Assembly (NCBI GenBank): GCA_963842335.1
Contig: CAWJGF010000004.1
Span: forward strand, 62,001-126,000
DNA length: 64,000 bases
Direction of reading: 5' to 3'
Source of the DNA: PALSA-600 sp963842335
GTDB taxonomy: Bacteria; Actinomycetota; Thermoleophilia; Gaiellales; Gaiellaceae
Shown piece after piece: positions 46,337-55,433 of the stretch. The notes beneath the pieces were generated by a model. It saw only the letters and a program-made list of their open reading frames with translations, was not told the DNA's origin and did not search any database. Position numbers and translations under genes: made by a program. Position 1 is the first letter of the stretch. Each line of letters begins with the position of its first letter.

Positions 46337-47962
46337 CTTCACGCAGCCGGCGGCCAGATCGACGCCGTAGATGTTGTTGTAGGTGAAGCAGCCAAATCGC
46401 TTCGAGGTGAAGAGGCGAAGGTTCGCGTGTGAGAGCGGCGCCCAGGGCGCAGCGTTCGCGATGATGTCCTTGTCGAGCTTTCCGTAGTTGATGAAGCGTG
46501 CGTTGCCGGACATCAACGCCGCCTGCTGGATCAGTTTGTTGTAGTGCGGGTCATTGAAGTACGCGAAGTTGCTGTTGTTCTGATCGTGGATGTTGTTGCC
46601 GTCGAGCAGGACGTTGATGAAGTCGGACGGGTCGACGAAGTCGGCGCCCCAGTTCTCGTCTGCGAGATCGAACGGCTCGCCACGATTGCCCTCCTTCCCG
46701 AATTGCACGCCGCGCGGGAACGGCCGAACATCGACACTGAGCCCGATCTGCTTCAGGTCGAACTGGATGATCTGTGCGCGATTCAGGCAGGCGTTGTTGT
46801 TGCAGGTATAGAGAACCGCCGTGCCGTCGCCCTGGTGCCCCTTCGCGAGGGCCTGGGCCTTGGGCAGGTTCGGCGCGCTGAGCGGGTAGACCTTGTATGG
46901 GTTGTAGCCCGGCATCGCCGGCGGCAAGATCGTGTCGTCCCTCTTGCCCGCGAGATATCCGAGCTGGAGCAGGAGAGCGTGACGGTCGAGGGCATAGTTG
47001 ACCGCCTTTCGGAGGGGAATGTTGCCCTTGAAGAGCGGCCGGGACGTGTTGAGGGCCACGTAACGGACGTTGAGGCTCGGCTCGACGTGGAACTGGCTCT
47101 TGTTGATGCCGTACCTGGTCGCGAGCTCCGCGTAGGCCGGGGAGGGAACGCCGTCCGCGGCGTAGTCCGAGGCGCCCTGCTCGACGCGGAGACGAATCGC
47201 TTCCTGGCTGTTTCCGACGGTGTAGTTGATGGCGGCCACGTTGTGTGGTCGGGGGCCATGGTAGTTCGGGTTCGCCTTCAGCAGGATCGACTTGCCCGGG
47301 GTTCGCGACGCGATGTAGTACGGCCCGGCCGAGGCCGGCGTCAGTGCGCCGTTCGGGTCGTTCCCGATGTTGGAGGGGACGGCCGCGAAGAACGGCATCG
47401 CGATCCGAGCCAGGAAGTCGGGGGCGGCATGAGTCAGGGTGATCACGAGGTGGTTGCCCTTCACCCGTACGCCGCTCGCGGTTGTCGCCTTTCCGGCGAG
47501 CATGTCGTTCACGCCGACGACGTCGGTGATGAAGCTCTGTCCCGGCGATTGCAGCTTCGGGTTTGCGAGCCGGTTGATCTCACGCGCGAAGCTCGCCGGC
47601 GTCACGGACTCGCCGTTCGAGAACTTCGTGAAACCGGCCTTGACGGTGAAGTCATAGACCTTGCCGTTCGCCGAGATCTTCGGGAAGCCGGCAGCGGCTT
47701 CGGGAATGATCTGGGAGCTCGCCGGCCCCGTCTTGTCGGCGTAGTTCATGAGCTTCAACGCGGTCGCGTACTCCAGCTCCCAGCCGGGGGCGTAGTAGTC
47801 GAGTGCCGGATCGGTGTAGTCGGTGTCGGTGAACAGGTCGACGTTGAGCGTTCCGCCCTTCGCTGCATGCGCTTGCGACCCGGCTGCGGCGGCCGCAGCC
47901 GCCGTGATCCCGAGCGCGACGCTCAGTACCAGCACGCTGGTCGCCAGTTTGACGTTCTGCAA
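46334..47962 (-). CDS. ABC transporter substrate-binding protein, family 5, paralog 2
   Basis: A 542-aa secreted solute-binding protein, the same length as the 34440 gene product and alike along the whole chain: GGTLNVDL, TDPALDY, YDFTVKAGFTKFSNGESVTP, HAAPDFLARIAMPFFAAVPS, SAGPYYIASRTP and DFINVLLDGNNIHDQNNSNF. The signal peptide ends in a poly-Ala region and has no lipobox cysteine. It starts at TTG 47962, with AAAGGAG upstream. No permease genes are near. It points toward its paralog. Confidence 0.92.
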   Translation of the reverse strand: MQNVKLATSVLVLSVALGITAAAAAAAGSQAHAAKGGTLNVDLFTDTDYTDPALDYYAPGWELEYATALKLMNYADKTGPASSQIIPEAAAGFPKISANGKVYDFTVKAGFTKFSNGESVTPASFAREINRLANPKLQSPGQSFITDVVGVNDMLAGKATTASGVRVKGNHLVITLTHAAPDFLARIAMPFFAAVPSNIGNDPNGALTPASAGPYYIASRTPGKSILLKANPNYHGPRPHNVAAINYTVGNSQEAIRLRVEQGASDYAADGVPSPAYAELATRYGINKSQFHVEPSLNVRYVALNTSRPLFKGNIPLRKAVNYALDRHALLLQLGYLAGKRDDTILPPAMPGYNPYKVYPLSAPNLPKAQALAKGHQGDGTAVLYTCNNNACLNRAQIIQFDLKQIGLSVDVRPFPRGVQFGKEGNRGEPFDLADENWGADFVDPSDFINVLLDGNNIHDQNNSNFAYFNDPHYNKLIQQAALMSGNARFINYGKLDKDIIANAAPWAPLSHANLRLFTSKRFGCFTYNNIYGVDLAAGCVK

Positions 47963-47997
47963 GATCGACTCCTTTGTCGCTCGGCCGCGAGCCCGCG

Positions 47998-48019
47998 GCG
48001 GGAAGCATCTGCTTCCCGC
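47998..48019 (-). promoter_or_regulatory. hairpin upstream of solute-binding protein paralog 2
   Basis: GCGGGAAGC, loop ATCT, GCTTCCCGC: a 9-bp perfect stem 36 bp before the TTG start, in the gap after the DUF1579-like gene. With no T-run it may be a leader structure rather than a terminator. Confidence 0.4.
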
Positions 48020-48104
48020 TCAGGTAGACGCCCGCCGCTGCTCGGCGTTTGAGCAGGTCGGCGATGACCGTATGCGGCGACTCGCTACGTCGCGGAGCCG
48101 GGAG

Positions 48105-48581
48105 TCAGTGCCGGTCGGGAAGCCGCTCGTAGGAGATCTCCCAGAGCGTTCTCCACGAGCCGTTCCCACGCGTGTGTTGCCAGAGCCAGTCGAAGCGGCT
48201 CTCATCGATGTTGCAGAAGATCATCCGCTGCAGCCATTCCTCGTCGTCCTGGATGAACTCCCGGCTCAGGTGCATCTCGTGCCCGTGGAGACCACCACGG
48301 AAGTCGAGATAGGAGCCAGTGTCGTCGACCCACGTCTGCTTCCAGCAACCTTCGCGAGCATCGAAGACCGAGATGCTCATCCCGCGCAGCGTGTCCGGCG
48401 GCTCCGCCGTGAACTGCTCGACGATCACGTTGTCGCCGAAGTCCTTCGTGATGATGTTGGTCGCCTCGCCAGGGCGATTGCCGCGCCACCCGCCGCGCCA
48501 CGCGCCGAGCCAGAAATCGAAGTCCGTGCCTCCGCCGTTCGCTCCGGCCGGAACGGCGACCGACTTCTGCGGCTCACTCAT
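48105..48581 (-). CDS. DUF1579-like protein
   Basis: A 158-aa single-domain protein. The opening DFDFWLGAWRGGWRGNRPG is the family hallmark (FDFWLG.W), followed by a beta-barrel pattern with VEQFTAEPPDTLRGMSISVF and WKQTWVDDTGSYLDFRGGLH. Lipocalin-like fold; function unknown. Its start overlaps the LysR gene stop by 4 bp, so it is probably co-transcribed with that regulator. Confidence 0.78.
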   Translation of the reverse strand: MSEPQKSVAVPAGANGGGTDFDFWLGAWRGGWRGNRPGEATNIITKDFGDNVIVEQFTAEPPDTLRGMSISVFDAREGCWKQTWVDDTGSYLDFRGGLHGHEMHLSREFIQDDEEWLQRMIFCNIDESRFDWLWQHTRGNGSWRTLWEISYERLPDRH

Positions 48582-49534
48582 GCGCCTACTGCACCGGGAG
48601 GCTCGAGGAGACGGGGAGGCGCGAGTCCCAAGTCGTGGCAGGCCGCTTGCGTCGCCGCGACGAATTCCTCGATCGGCCGGTCGAGTACGCGGTCCGCGTT
48701 CCAGACGAGCGCGATGAGGCGGGGCTCGATTGCGTCGGGCGGGTCGAGTGGCACCAGCACGACATCGGCGTCCGCTTCGTCGACCGACAGCCGAGGAACC
48801 ACCGCATAGCCGATTCCCTCGCGTACCAGTGCTTGGATCGTCGTGTTGTAGTCGGATCGAGCGACGAACGCAGCCTGCAGGTCGTGTGCGTCGAGATGCT
48901 TCTCGAGGCGGGGGCGTTCGCCGGAGTGGCCGATCAGCGGGAGCCGCGCGAGGTCGCGGAGCGTGGGCGCGCCGCGGGAGCGTGCCACGTCGCTTCCCGT
49001 TGGCGCCACGAGGACGTAGCGGTCCTCGAAGAGAACGACGTGGTCGAACGGGCCTTCGGGTAGCGGCAATTCGGCAAAGACGACATCGACGACGCCGGCC
49101 GTGAGCTGCTCGAGCAGACCGACATCGGTCGCCTGCTCGACCAGCCGGACCTCGACGTCCGTGTCCATGTTCTTCAGCGCCTGCGGGACGATGCGGGATG
49201 TGATCGCCTGGAACGTGCCGACGACCAGCGTCCTCGAGTCGTTGGCGCCGGAAAGGTCGGCTTCTGCGGCGCGGACGCGGGCGAGGATGGTGGTGGCGTG
49301 CCCGTAAAGCAGCTGTCCCTCTCGGGTCAGCGCGACGGGCTTCGTGCCACGGGTGCGCTCGAACAGGCGGTGGCCGACGATCGATTCGAGCGCAGCGATC
49401 TGGTGACTCACCGCCGACTGCACGTAGCCGAGGCGCACAGCGGCCGCGCTGAACGATCCCTCCTCCGTCACCGCTTCGAGCGCGAAGAGATGTCGAAGCT
49501 CAACGCGCAGCCAGCGCTCGAGTGCCATGTCCAT
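48578..49534 (-). CDS. LysR family transcriptional regulator
   Basis: A regulator of 318 residues. The N-terminal winged HTH is ELRHLFALEAVTEEGSFSAA followed by VRLGYVQSAVSHQIAALE. The effector-binding domain follows with LVVGTFQAITSRIVPQAL and later GIGYAVVPRLSV. The start is placed at ATG 49534, with ATG 49528 as an alternative; a longer frame from 49576 adds residues not typical of the family. The target is likely the co-transcribed DUF1579-like gene or neighbours, which is an inference. Confidence 0.9.
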   Translation of the reverse strand: MDMALERWLRVELRHLFALEAVTEEGSFSAAAVRLGYVQSAVSHQIAALESIVGHRLFERTRGTKPVALTREGQLLYGHATTILARVRAAEADLSGANDSRTLVVGTFQAITSRIVPQALKNMDTDVEVRLVEQATDVGLLEQLTAGVVDVVFAELPLPEGPFDHVVLFEDRYVLVAPTGSDVARSRGAPTLRDLARLPLIGHSGERPRLEKHLDAHDLQAAFVARSDYNTTIQALVREGIGYAVVPRLSVDEADADVVLVPLDPPDAIEPRLIALVWNADRVLDRPIEEFVAATQAACHDLGLAPPRLLEPPGAVGA

Positions 49535-49597
49535 CGAAACGGCGACCTTTCCAGGTCCATTCCGGCGCTGCGGCAATGATGAAGATGTGCGATCGGG

Positions 49598-50323
49598 CTA
49601 ACTAACCACCCTCGAGCCAGGCAAGCTTGCCGCGCCATCGTCGCGCAGCACGACGAGTCCGTCGCGCTCGAGCGACACGAGCGCGTCGCCGTCGGACGGT
49701 TGCTCGCCTGCGGCGACGGCGCGCAGGGCGACGGCGCGTCTTTGCCGGAACGAGCCTTCGAACGCCGATTGCTTGCGCAGCGGCTCGTACCGCGAGCCGC
49801 GCGACGGGCAGACCGACTCGAGGGGGCAGACACCGCAGCGCGGGATCCGTGCCAGGCACACGGTCGCACCGAGATCGAAGAGCGCCTGCGCGCACTCGCC
49901 GTCGAACGTCTCGCCGGTGCGCTCCTGCACGCGGGCGACGTTCGTGTCGACCGGCAAGACGTCGCGTCCGAAGGCGAAGTTGCCGACGGCGGCCGCGGTG
50001 TACGGTCCGACGCCGGGCAACTCGGTGAGGTCGTCGGGCCAGCCGCGGTCCGCGACGACGCCCGCCGCGCGGTGCAAGCTGACCGCGCGCCGGTTGTAAC
50101 CGAGTCCCTGCCACGCGACGATCACCTCCGCGGGCGAAGCGGCCGCGAGCGCCTCGACGGTCGGCCAGCGGTCGAGCCAGGCGTGCCAGCGTGGAATCAC
50201 CCGGTCGACCTGTGTCTGCTGCAGCATGACTTCGCTTACCAGGATTGCGTATGGATCTCTCGTCTTGCGCCAGGGCAGATCGCGCCCGGTTCGCTGGTAC
50301 CAAGCCAAGAGCGGTTCCCTCAC
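49598..50323 (-). CDS. mutY: A/G-specific adenine glycosylase, short form
   Basis: DNA repair glycosylase removing A opposite 8-oxoG (241 aa). Seen: catalytic Glu31 in SEVMLQQTQV, helix-hairpin-helix LPGVGPYTAAAV at 102-113, catalytic Asp126 in PVDTNV, and the Fe-S ligands C156, C163, C166, C172 with C-X6-C-X2-C-X5-C spacing. The usual C-terminal NUDIX-like domain that reads 8-oxoG is absent: the protein ends about 70 residues after the cluster. Confidence 0.9.
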   Translation of the reverse strand: MREPLLAWYQRTGRDLPWRKTRDPYAILVSEVMLQQTQVDRVIPRWHAWLDRWPTVEALAAASPAEVIVAWQGLGYNRRAVSLHRAAGVVADRGWPDDLTELPGVGPYTAAAVGNFAFGRDVLPVDTNVARVQERTGETFDGECAQALFDLGATVCLARIPRCGVCPLESVCPSRGSRYEPLRKQSAFEGSFRQRRAVALRAVAAGEQPSDGDALVSLERDGLVVLRDDGAASLPGSRVVS

Positions 50324-50386
50324 GCGAGCCAGCCTACGCGAGCACCCGCCGGGGCGAACGCCGCGGAAACGCGAACCGGCCGACGA

Positions 50387-51256
50387 TTAGCGTGTCACCG
50401 CGTCGAGGTTGCTGCGGTGCACGCGCTCATACGGCGCGTAGTAGTGGACGTCCGCGTTCCCGACGGAGGCCACCACGTCGCGCAGCGTCAACTTCGCGAG
50501 CGACGGGTCATCGCGCGAACGGAGCAGGAAGTCGATGTACCGCTCCGTCGCTGTGATCAGCCCGTTCGAGTAGCCGCCCGCAGCGATCACCTCGGAGGAC
50601 CCATGATTCGGCAGAATCCGCTTCGGCTGCAGCCCGCTCAGCTTCTCCAGATTCGCACGATGGATCCGCAGCCGCTCGGGCGCATCGACATACGTCACGG
50701 TGTCTTCCATCGTGTCGCCGCAAAGAAGGAGCTCTCGTTCCGGCCACCAGAGGACCGTCGCATCGTCACTGTGGATGTCTGTGTGGAGCAACTCGAGCCG
50801 CAGCTCGCCAAGCTCCAGGTCGAGCCGGCCTGCGAACGTCGTCGTCGGCAGCACGAGTGGAGCGATCGCGGGCGGGCCTTCCAGCGACCCGCTTTCGATT
50901 GCCTCGCGCGAGCGGGCAAGCAGCTCCGCCGTTCGCTCGCACGCGATGATCTCGCAGTCGCCGAACGCCTCCGTTCCGGCCACGTGATCGAGGTGCCAGT
51001 GGCTGAGGACGACCGTGAACGTCCGCGCACCTGCTTCTTCGAGGACGGCTCGTATCCGAAGTCCATGATCGACCGAGACGTGCGTGTCGTAGACCAGAGC
51101 AGCTTCACCGGAGACGATTGCGTAACTCGCGATGCCGAGCGAAAGCGCGCCGTCGTCGACCCAGTTTGGGTCGTCGTCGAACCGATGGCCCTCAACCCGG
51201 CCGTCGTAGAAGGCAAACACCCCGGCTGCCGGCTTCAGCATGCGCAGGTGATCCAT
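50387..51256 (-). CDS. MBL-fold metallo-hydrolase
   Basis: Metallo-beta-lactamase-fold protein (289 aa). The metal motif SHWHLDHVAG has HxHxDH at 86-91, LLHTDIHSDDATVLWWPE and LLLCGDTMEDTVTY hold the later His/Asp ligands, and ILPNHGSSE the final His. The C-terminal helical part is YSNGLITATERYIDFLL. No signal peptide. Substrate unknown; not a classical antibiotic-hydrolysing enzyme on these motifs. Divergent from the cupin gene. Confidence 0.85.
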   Translation of the reverse strand: MDHLRMLKPAAGVFAFYDGRVEGHRFDDDPNWVDDGALSLGIASYAIVSGEAALVYDTHVSVDHGLRIRAVLEEAGARTFTVVLSHWHLDHVAGTEAFGDCEIIACERTAELLARSREAIESGSLEGPPAIAPLVLPTTTFAGRLDLELGELRLELLHTDIHSDDATVLWWPERELLLCGDTMEDTVTYVDAPERLRIHRANLEKLSGLQPKRILPNHGSSEVIAAGGYSNGLITATERYIDFLLRSRDDPSLAKLTLRDVVASVGNADVHYYAPYERVHRSNLDAVTR

Positions 51257-51281
51257 CGGGCCATCCTAGAATCCGCTGAGC

Positions 51282-52046
51282 ATGCAGGGCGGTGAATCCA
51301 CAGCGGTCTTCCTCGCGACGGAGGGCGAGATTGTCTTGGACAGCTCCAGCCGAACCATCCGCGTCCTGTGCGAGAACGAGTTGATCGACGTGACGTGGTC
51401 GCGCTACGCCGCCGGCGAGCGCGGGCCCGGCCCGCACATTCACCGTCGGCACGTCGATGCGTTCTTCGTCGTCGAGGGTGAGCTCGAGTTCGACGTCGGG
51501 CCGGAGTTGGCAGCCGTTCGGGCGCGCGCGGGCACCTTTGTGCTCGTTCCACCGCTTGTCGTTCACACCTTTGCGAACCAGAGTACGGCGTCGGCGACGT
51601 GGTTGAACTTCCACGCTCCGAGCACCGGCTTCCTGGCCTACGTCCGCGGTGACGGTGACGCATTCGACAGCGTCGACGCTCCGGCGGCCGGGCAGCTGTC
51701 TACGGCGGACGGGGTGGTCGTGTCCCCCATGGGCGATGGTGAGCTGCTGCAGTGCGAAAGCCACGGATTGCGCGTCGTCGGCGACACTTCGCAACTCACC
51801 GCGATCGAGCTCAGCTTGCAACCGGGCTTTGTGAAGGAGCACAACCACCCGGACGAGGTCAACTCGTTCTTCGTGCTGGAGGGTGAGGTCGAGCTCGCCG
51901 TCGACGGCGAAGAGGTCGCTCACGCCGGTCCGGGAACGTGGCTGTGCGCGCCGCCCGGGGCCGCGCACGGGCTCCGCAACACCGCCTCCAGTGCTGCGCG
52001 CGTGCTGAACATCCGTGCACCCGGACGGTCGGCGGCCGGTCAGTAG
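51282..52046 (+). CDS. double cupin-domain protein
   Basis: A bicupin of 254 residues. The first domain has PGPHIHRRHVDAFFVVEGEL (metal His/His/Glu pattern) and VLVPPLVVHTFAN. The second has VKEHNHPDEVNSFFVLEGEV and CAPPGAAHGLRN. Two metal sites are therefore likely. Bicupins include dioxygenases, isomerases and regulators; which of these applies is unknown. The 3' end overlaps the convergent ABC-2 permease gene by 7 bp. Confidence 0.87.
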   Translation: MQGGESTAVFLATEGEIVLDSSSRTIRVLCENELIDVTWSRYAAGERGPGPHIHRRHVDAFFVVEGELEFDVGPELAAVRARAGTFVLVPPLVVHTFANQSTASATWLNFHAPSTGFLAYVRGDGDAFDSVDAPAAGQLSTADGVVVSPMGDGELLQCESHGLRVVGDTSQLTAIELSLQPGFVKEHNHPDEVNSFFVLEGEVELAVDGEEVAHAGPGTWLCAPPGAAHGLRNTASSAARVLNIRAPGRSAAGQ

Positions 52047-52774
52047 CGCTTCGTGTCGCGTCGGTAGGCCTGGCCGGCGAGCACCCCGGCGGCGACGCTC
52101 CAGATTGCGATCACGACCCAGCCCGTGACGCCCCAGGCCCGGCCGCCGAGGCCCACATGACTCGCCTGCACGAGCCAGTACGACGGGAGCGTCTCGGCGA
52201 CCTTCTGCATCGCGCCCGAGGTGATTGGGAACCAGACGCCTCCGAGCAGGGCCAGCAACCCCGTGACGCCGCCCATGATGGGGCCGACCGAGTCCGGGCT
52301 GACGAGGTGCCCCATCAGAATCCCGAGGCCGGCGAACGGGATGAGGCCGACGAGCATCAACGCGGTCATCGCCACCCAGCTCCCTGCTGAGAGCCGAACG
52401 CCCAGCGAGATGCCGGCAAGGAAAAGGAGGACGATCGTGACCATCGCCATGGCGTATGCGGTCAGGACCTTCGCGCCGAAATACGTGCGCGGCCTCAGGG
52501 GCGTCAGCCGCAACTGACGGTTCCAACCGACCGACCGCTCGGCTGCGATGCGCGCTCCGGATCCGAGGACGGCATTCATCGTGCCGAAGGCGGCGAGGCC
52601 GACCATGAAGTAGAGCGGAGCAGAAATCCCCGAGCCGCCGAGACTCTCGGAGTTGCGATTCGGCCCCGCGATCGCGTAGTAGAGAACGAGCGGGAAGCCG
52701 AGCGAGAAGAAGAAGAAGCGACGGTTGCGAAAGGTGCGCAGCAGCTCGTAGCGGGTGTAGGTGGCCGGCTTCAC
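52040..52774 (-). CDS. ABC-2 type transporter permease
   Basis: A 244-aa integral membrane protein with about six helices: FFFFSLGFPLVLYYAI, SAPLYFMVGLAAFGTM, VTIVLLFLAGISLGV, VAMTALMLVGLIPFAGLGIL, GGVTGLLALLGGVWFP and VVIAIWSVAAGVLAG. The start is GTG 52774 (VKPATYTRYELLRTFRNRRF), overlapping the ATPase gene. Together they form a two-component exporter of the drug or polysaccharide ABC-2 class; substrate unknown. Confidence 0.88.
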   Translation of the reverse strand: MKPATYTRYELLRTFRNRRFFFFSLGFPLVLYYAIAGPNRNSESLGGSGISAPLYFMVGLAAFGTMNAVLGSGARIAAERSVGWNRQLRLTPLRPRTYFGAKVLTAYAMAMVTIVLLFLAGISLGVRLSAGSWVAMTALMLVGLIPFAGLGILMGHLVSPDSVGPIMGGVTGLLALLGGVWFPITSGAMQKVAETLPSYWLVQASHVGLGGRAWGVTGWVVIAIWSVAAGVLAGQAYRRDTKRY

Positions 52775-53703
52775 GCGGCGGCCGCCTCCCCATCGGCTGT
52801 CAGATGGAGGAACGCCTCCTCGAGCCCTGCACCGCTGATCTCGATGTCGCGTGCGCTTGGGTGCCGTGCGAGCAGCTCGCGAATCGCGAGGTCGGAGTCG
52901 GAGCACGTGAGGACAATCGCCTCGCCGCGGCGCGCGGCGCTGGTGACCCCGTCCAGCCGTTCGAGCTCTTCGAGTTGAACGTCGGGCAGCGTGGCTCTGA
53001 TCGTGCGCGAGCCGACCATCGCCTTGATCTCGGTCGGCGGCCCGTCGGCGATCACCGTTCCCGCCGCGACCAGGATCGCGCGATCTGCGTAGAGGTCGGC
53101 CTCTTCGAGGTAGTGCGTTGCGAAGAGAACGGTCTTGCCGCTCGCGGCAAACTCGCGGACGGTCGTCCAGAAGGCGTGGCGTGTTCCCACGTCCATCCCC
53201 ACCGTCGGCTCGTCGAGTACGAGCAGGTCGGGGTCACTCACGAGCGCGACCGCGAATCGCACCCGCTGCGTCTGGCCGCCCGAGAGCTTCTCGGTTCGCC
53301 GCGACGCGATCTCGCGAATCGAGGCGAGGTCGAGCACGCGGTCGATGTCCATCGGCGTCGGAAAGAGCGAGGCCATCATCCCGATCAACTCCCGCACGGT
53401 CAGTTCGCGCAGGACGGCGCCCGCTTGCAGCATCGCCCCGACCTTGCCGGCCGCGATCGCATTGCTGGGCGTGTCGCCGAAGATCGAGATTGTTCCCGCG
53501 TCAGGCTTCAGCAGCCCGAGGAGCATGTCAATCGTTGTCGACTTGCCCGCGCCGTTCGGGCCGAGCAACGCCACGGTCTCACCGGCCGGAATCGAGATGT
53601 CGATGCCACGGACAGCAGGCACCGGGCCGGTCGGGGTCGCGTAGGTCTTGGCAAGGCCGGAGAGGCGGATGCCGGTGCTGTGCCTGATCTCGTCTTGGTC
53701 CAT
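52771..53703 (-). CDS. ABC transporter ATP-binding protein (ABC-2 exporter)
   Basis: Exporter ATPase (310 aa). Walker A GPNGAGKST at 48-56, Q-loop GAMLQAGAVL, signature KLSGGQTQRVRFAVAL, Walker B LLVLDEPTVGMD, and the H-loop FATHYLEEAD. The C-terminal 90 residues (VGSRTIRATLPDVQLEELER) are the extension common to DrrA-like ATPases. The start is ATG 53703 with AAAAGGTGG just upstream. Partner of the overlapping permease. Confidence 0.93.
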   Translation of the reverse strand: MDQDEIRHSTGIRLSGLAKTYATPTGPVPAVRGIDISIPAGETVALLGPNGAGKSTTIDMLLGLLKPDAGTISIFGDTPSNAIAAGKVGAMLQAGAVLRELTVRELIGMMASLFPTPMDIDRVLDLASIREIASRRTEKLSGGQTQRVRFAVALVSDPDLLVLDEPTVGMDVGTRHAFWTTVREFAASGKTVLFATHYLEEADLYADRAILVAAGTVIADGPPTEIKAMVGSRTIRATLPDVQLEELERLDGVTSAARRGEAIVLTCSDSDLAIRELLARHPSARDIEISGAGLEEAFLHLTADGEAAAA

Positions 53704-53739
53704 CGCCACCTTTTCTACCCCCGCCGCCGAGCCGGGCAA

Positions 53740-55355
53740 TCAGGCGAGTCGCTGCCAGACGTTCTCGAGCAACTGGGCGCTCTGTGGCCAGAGCAGGACC
53801 TGGCCGCCGAAGTTCAGCGCCCCTGCCGAGAACACCTTTGCGCCGCTCGGATGCTCGTAGTACGTCATCTCTGCCGAGCGGCCCGGCCCGAAGAGGTCGG
53901 TGATCGTCGCAAGCACCTGCACCCCAGGCGGTGAATTCGGCGAGCGAGCGTCGATCTCGATCCCATAGAGCCAAACTGCGCACCGTTCGTGAGGCCCGTG
54001 CCCGCGAACGCCCACGAGGCGGTGTCGGCCGCGGCGACCGTGAACGGCGCATGCCGTTCACCACGGTCACTCGCCACGTACTGCACGCCGAGGAGCGCCG
54101 CCTCGGGACGCCCGAGGTCGCGCCACTCGTCGATCAACGTGGCACGGGAACTGCGCCTGTCGACACGGCGGAAGAAGTTGTTCGCGGCGAGGAACATGAG
54201 GTTGCCGCCACGGTCACGGAAGCCCTCGACGAGGTCGTAGAGGCCGGACGTCACGTACTCGGTGTGACCAGGGAACACGAGCAGGTCGTAGGCCGCCCGC
54301 AGGGCATCCGGCGTCAAGAATCGCTCGATGTCCTCGTCGCCGTAGACGTCGACTTGCTTGCCGGTTTGGGCGAGCCAGTGCTGGAAGCTGAGGTCGTAGC
54401 TCCGGTAGCGATACGGCACGCCGCGGCCGGCATGCGGGCGTGTCATGTCGACGTGGTTCGTCTTCCAGTGCGCGTACCAGGTGTCGCCCCACCCGTCGCC
54501 GTTCGCGTCGTAGAAGTTGTAGGCCTGCCAACTGGTGGTCGGCATGACGACCGCGACGCGATGCTGGGGTGCGGCCGGCCGAATGATGATGGGGGCGAAG
54601 CCGACGCGGCCGTCGTCGGCGGTGAGCTGCGCCGCATAGACGCCCGACGGCCAGTCGGTCCCGATTTGCACCGGGACCGGGCGGGATGATCGCGGTGTGC
54701 ACGCCAGTCGATCACCTGTGCGGCACCGACAGGGATGCCGTTGATCAGTCCGTTGGCGTATGTCGGCACCGTCTCCGGCCCGCTGTGCAGCATCTGCAGT
54801 GACAAGTGTGCTGCGTCGGTGCGGACGAGGAGCGTTGCGGTATCCCGGGCCGGGCGCTCCGGACCACGAACCCGGCATCGACCCCGAGGATCCGGACGAC
54901 GGCTCGGGCGGTCGCCGGGTGTGCGCTGCCCCCGAGCGGCGTGGCGGTCACGCGCAGGATGTAGGTCCTGGCGGCCAGTTTCGGATCGGGGCGCCAGGCG
55001 AGCTCGTGCTCGCCGGGCCCGAGCTCGACTTGCCGCTCGGCGAGCGGTGACGCCGCGACCGCAACAGGCTGCTCGGATGCCGCGCCTTGGCCGGTCTGCA
55101 GCACATTGAGCGTGACGCGTGAGCGGCGTGCGAGCTGGAAACGGAGCCGGGCTTCCACTCGTGGCGCGACGGCGCCGAGCGTCGTCACGAGCTCCGTGTC
55201 GCCTGCGAACGGCCTGCCCCTGTTGTCCACCCGGAAGCCCGACAGGAGCGGCGTTCCAGCCCACGCCGGCCCGATCCGGCCGAGCCGGCCGAGCGATGCG
55301 GCGGCCCCCGCTCCCGCAAACAGGAACAGCCGGCGACGTGTCCCGACCAGGTCAT
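53740..55355 (-). pseudogene. N,N-dimethylformamidase beta-subunit-like secreted protein, frameshifted
   Basis: Begins around ATG 55355; the twin-arginine-like signal RRRLFLFAGAGAAASLGRLG appears after one frame change. A beta-rich N-domain (RFQLARRSRVTLNVLQTGQG) precedes the large domain typical of dimethylformamidase large-subunit C-termini: VAVVMPTTSWQAYNFYDANG, YRYRSYDLSFQHWLAQTG, YDLLVFPGHTEYVTSGLYD and the end GQVLLWPQSAQLLENVWQRL. At least four frame changes (about 55340, 54880, 54690, 54000). Related proteins occur widely in actinobacteria without proven substrate. Confidence 0.68.
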
Positions 55356-55433
55356 CCCGGCACTGTAGACATTCACCAGGCTATGTCAGGTACGCCTTAC
55401 AAGTGGAGTTCGATTGCCTGACAGCGGCCTTGG

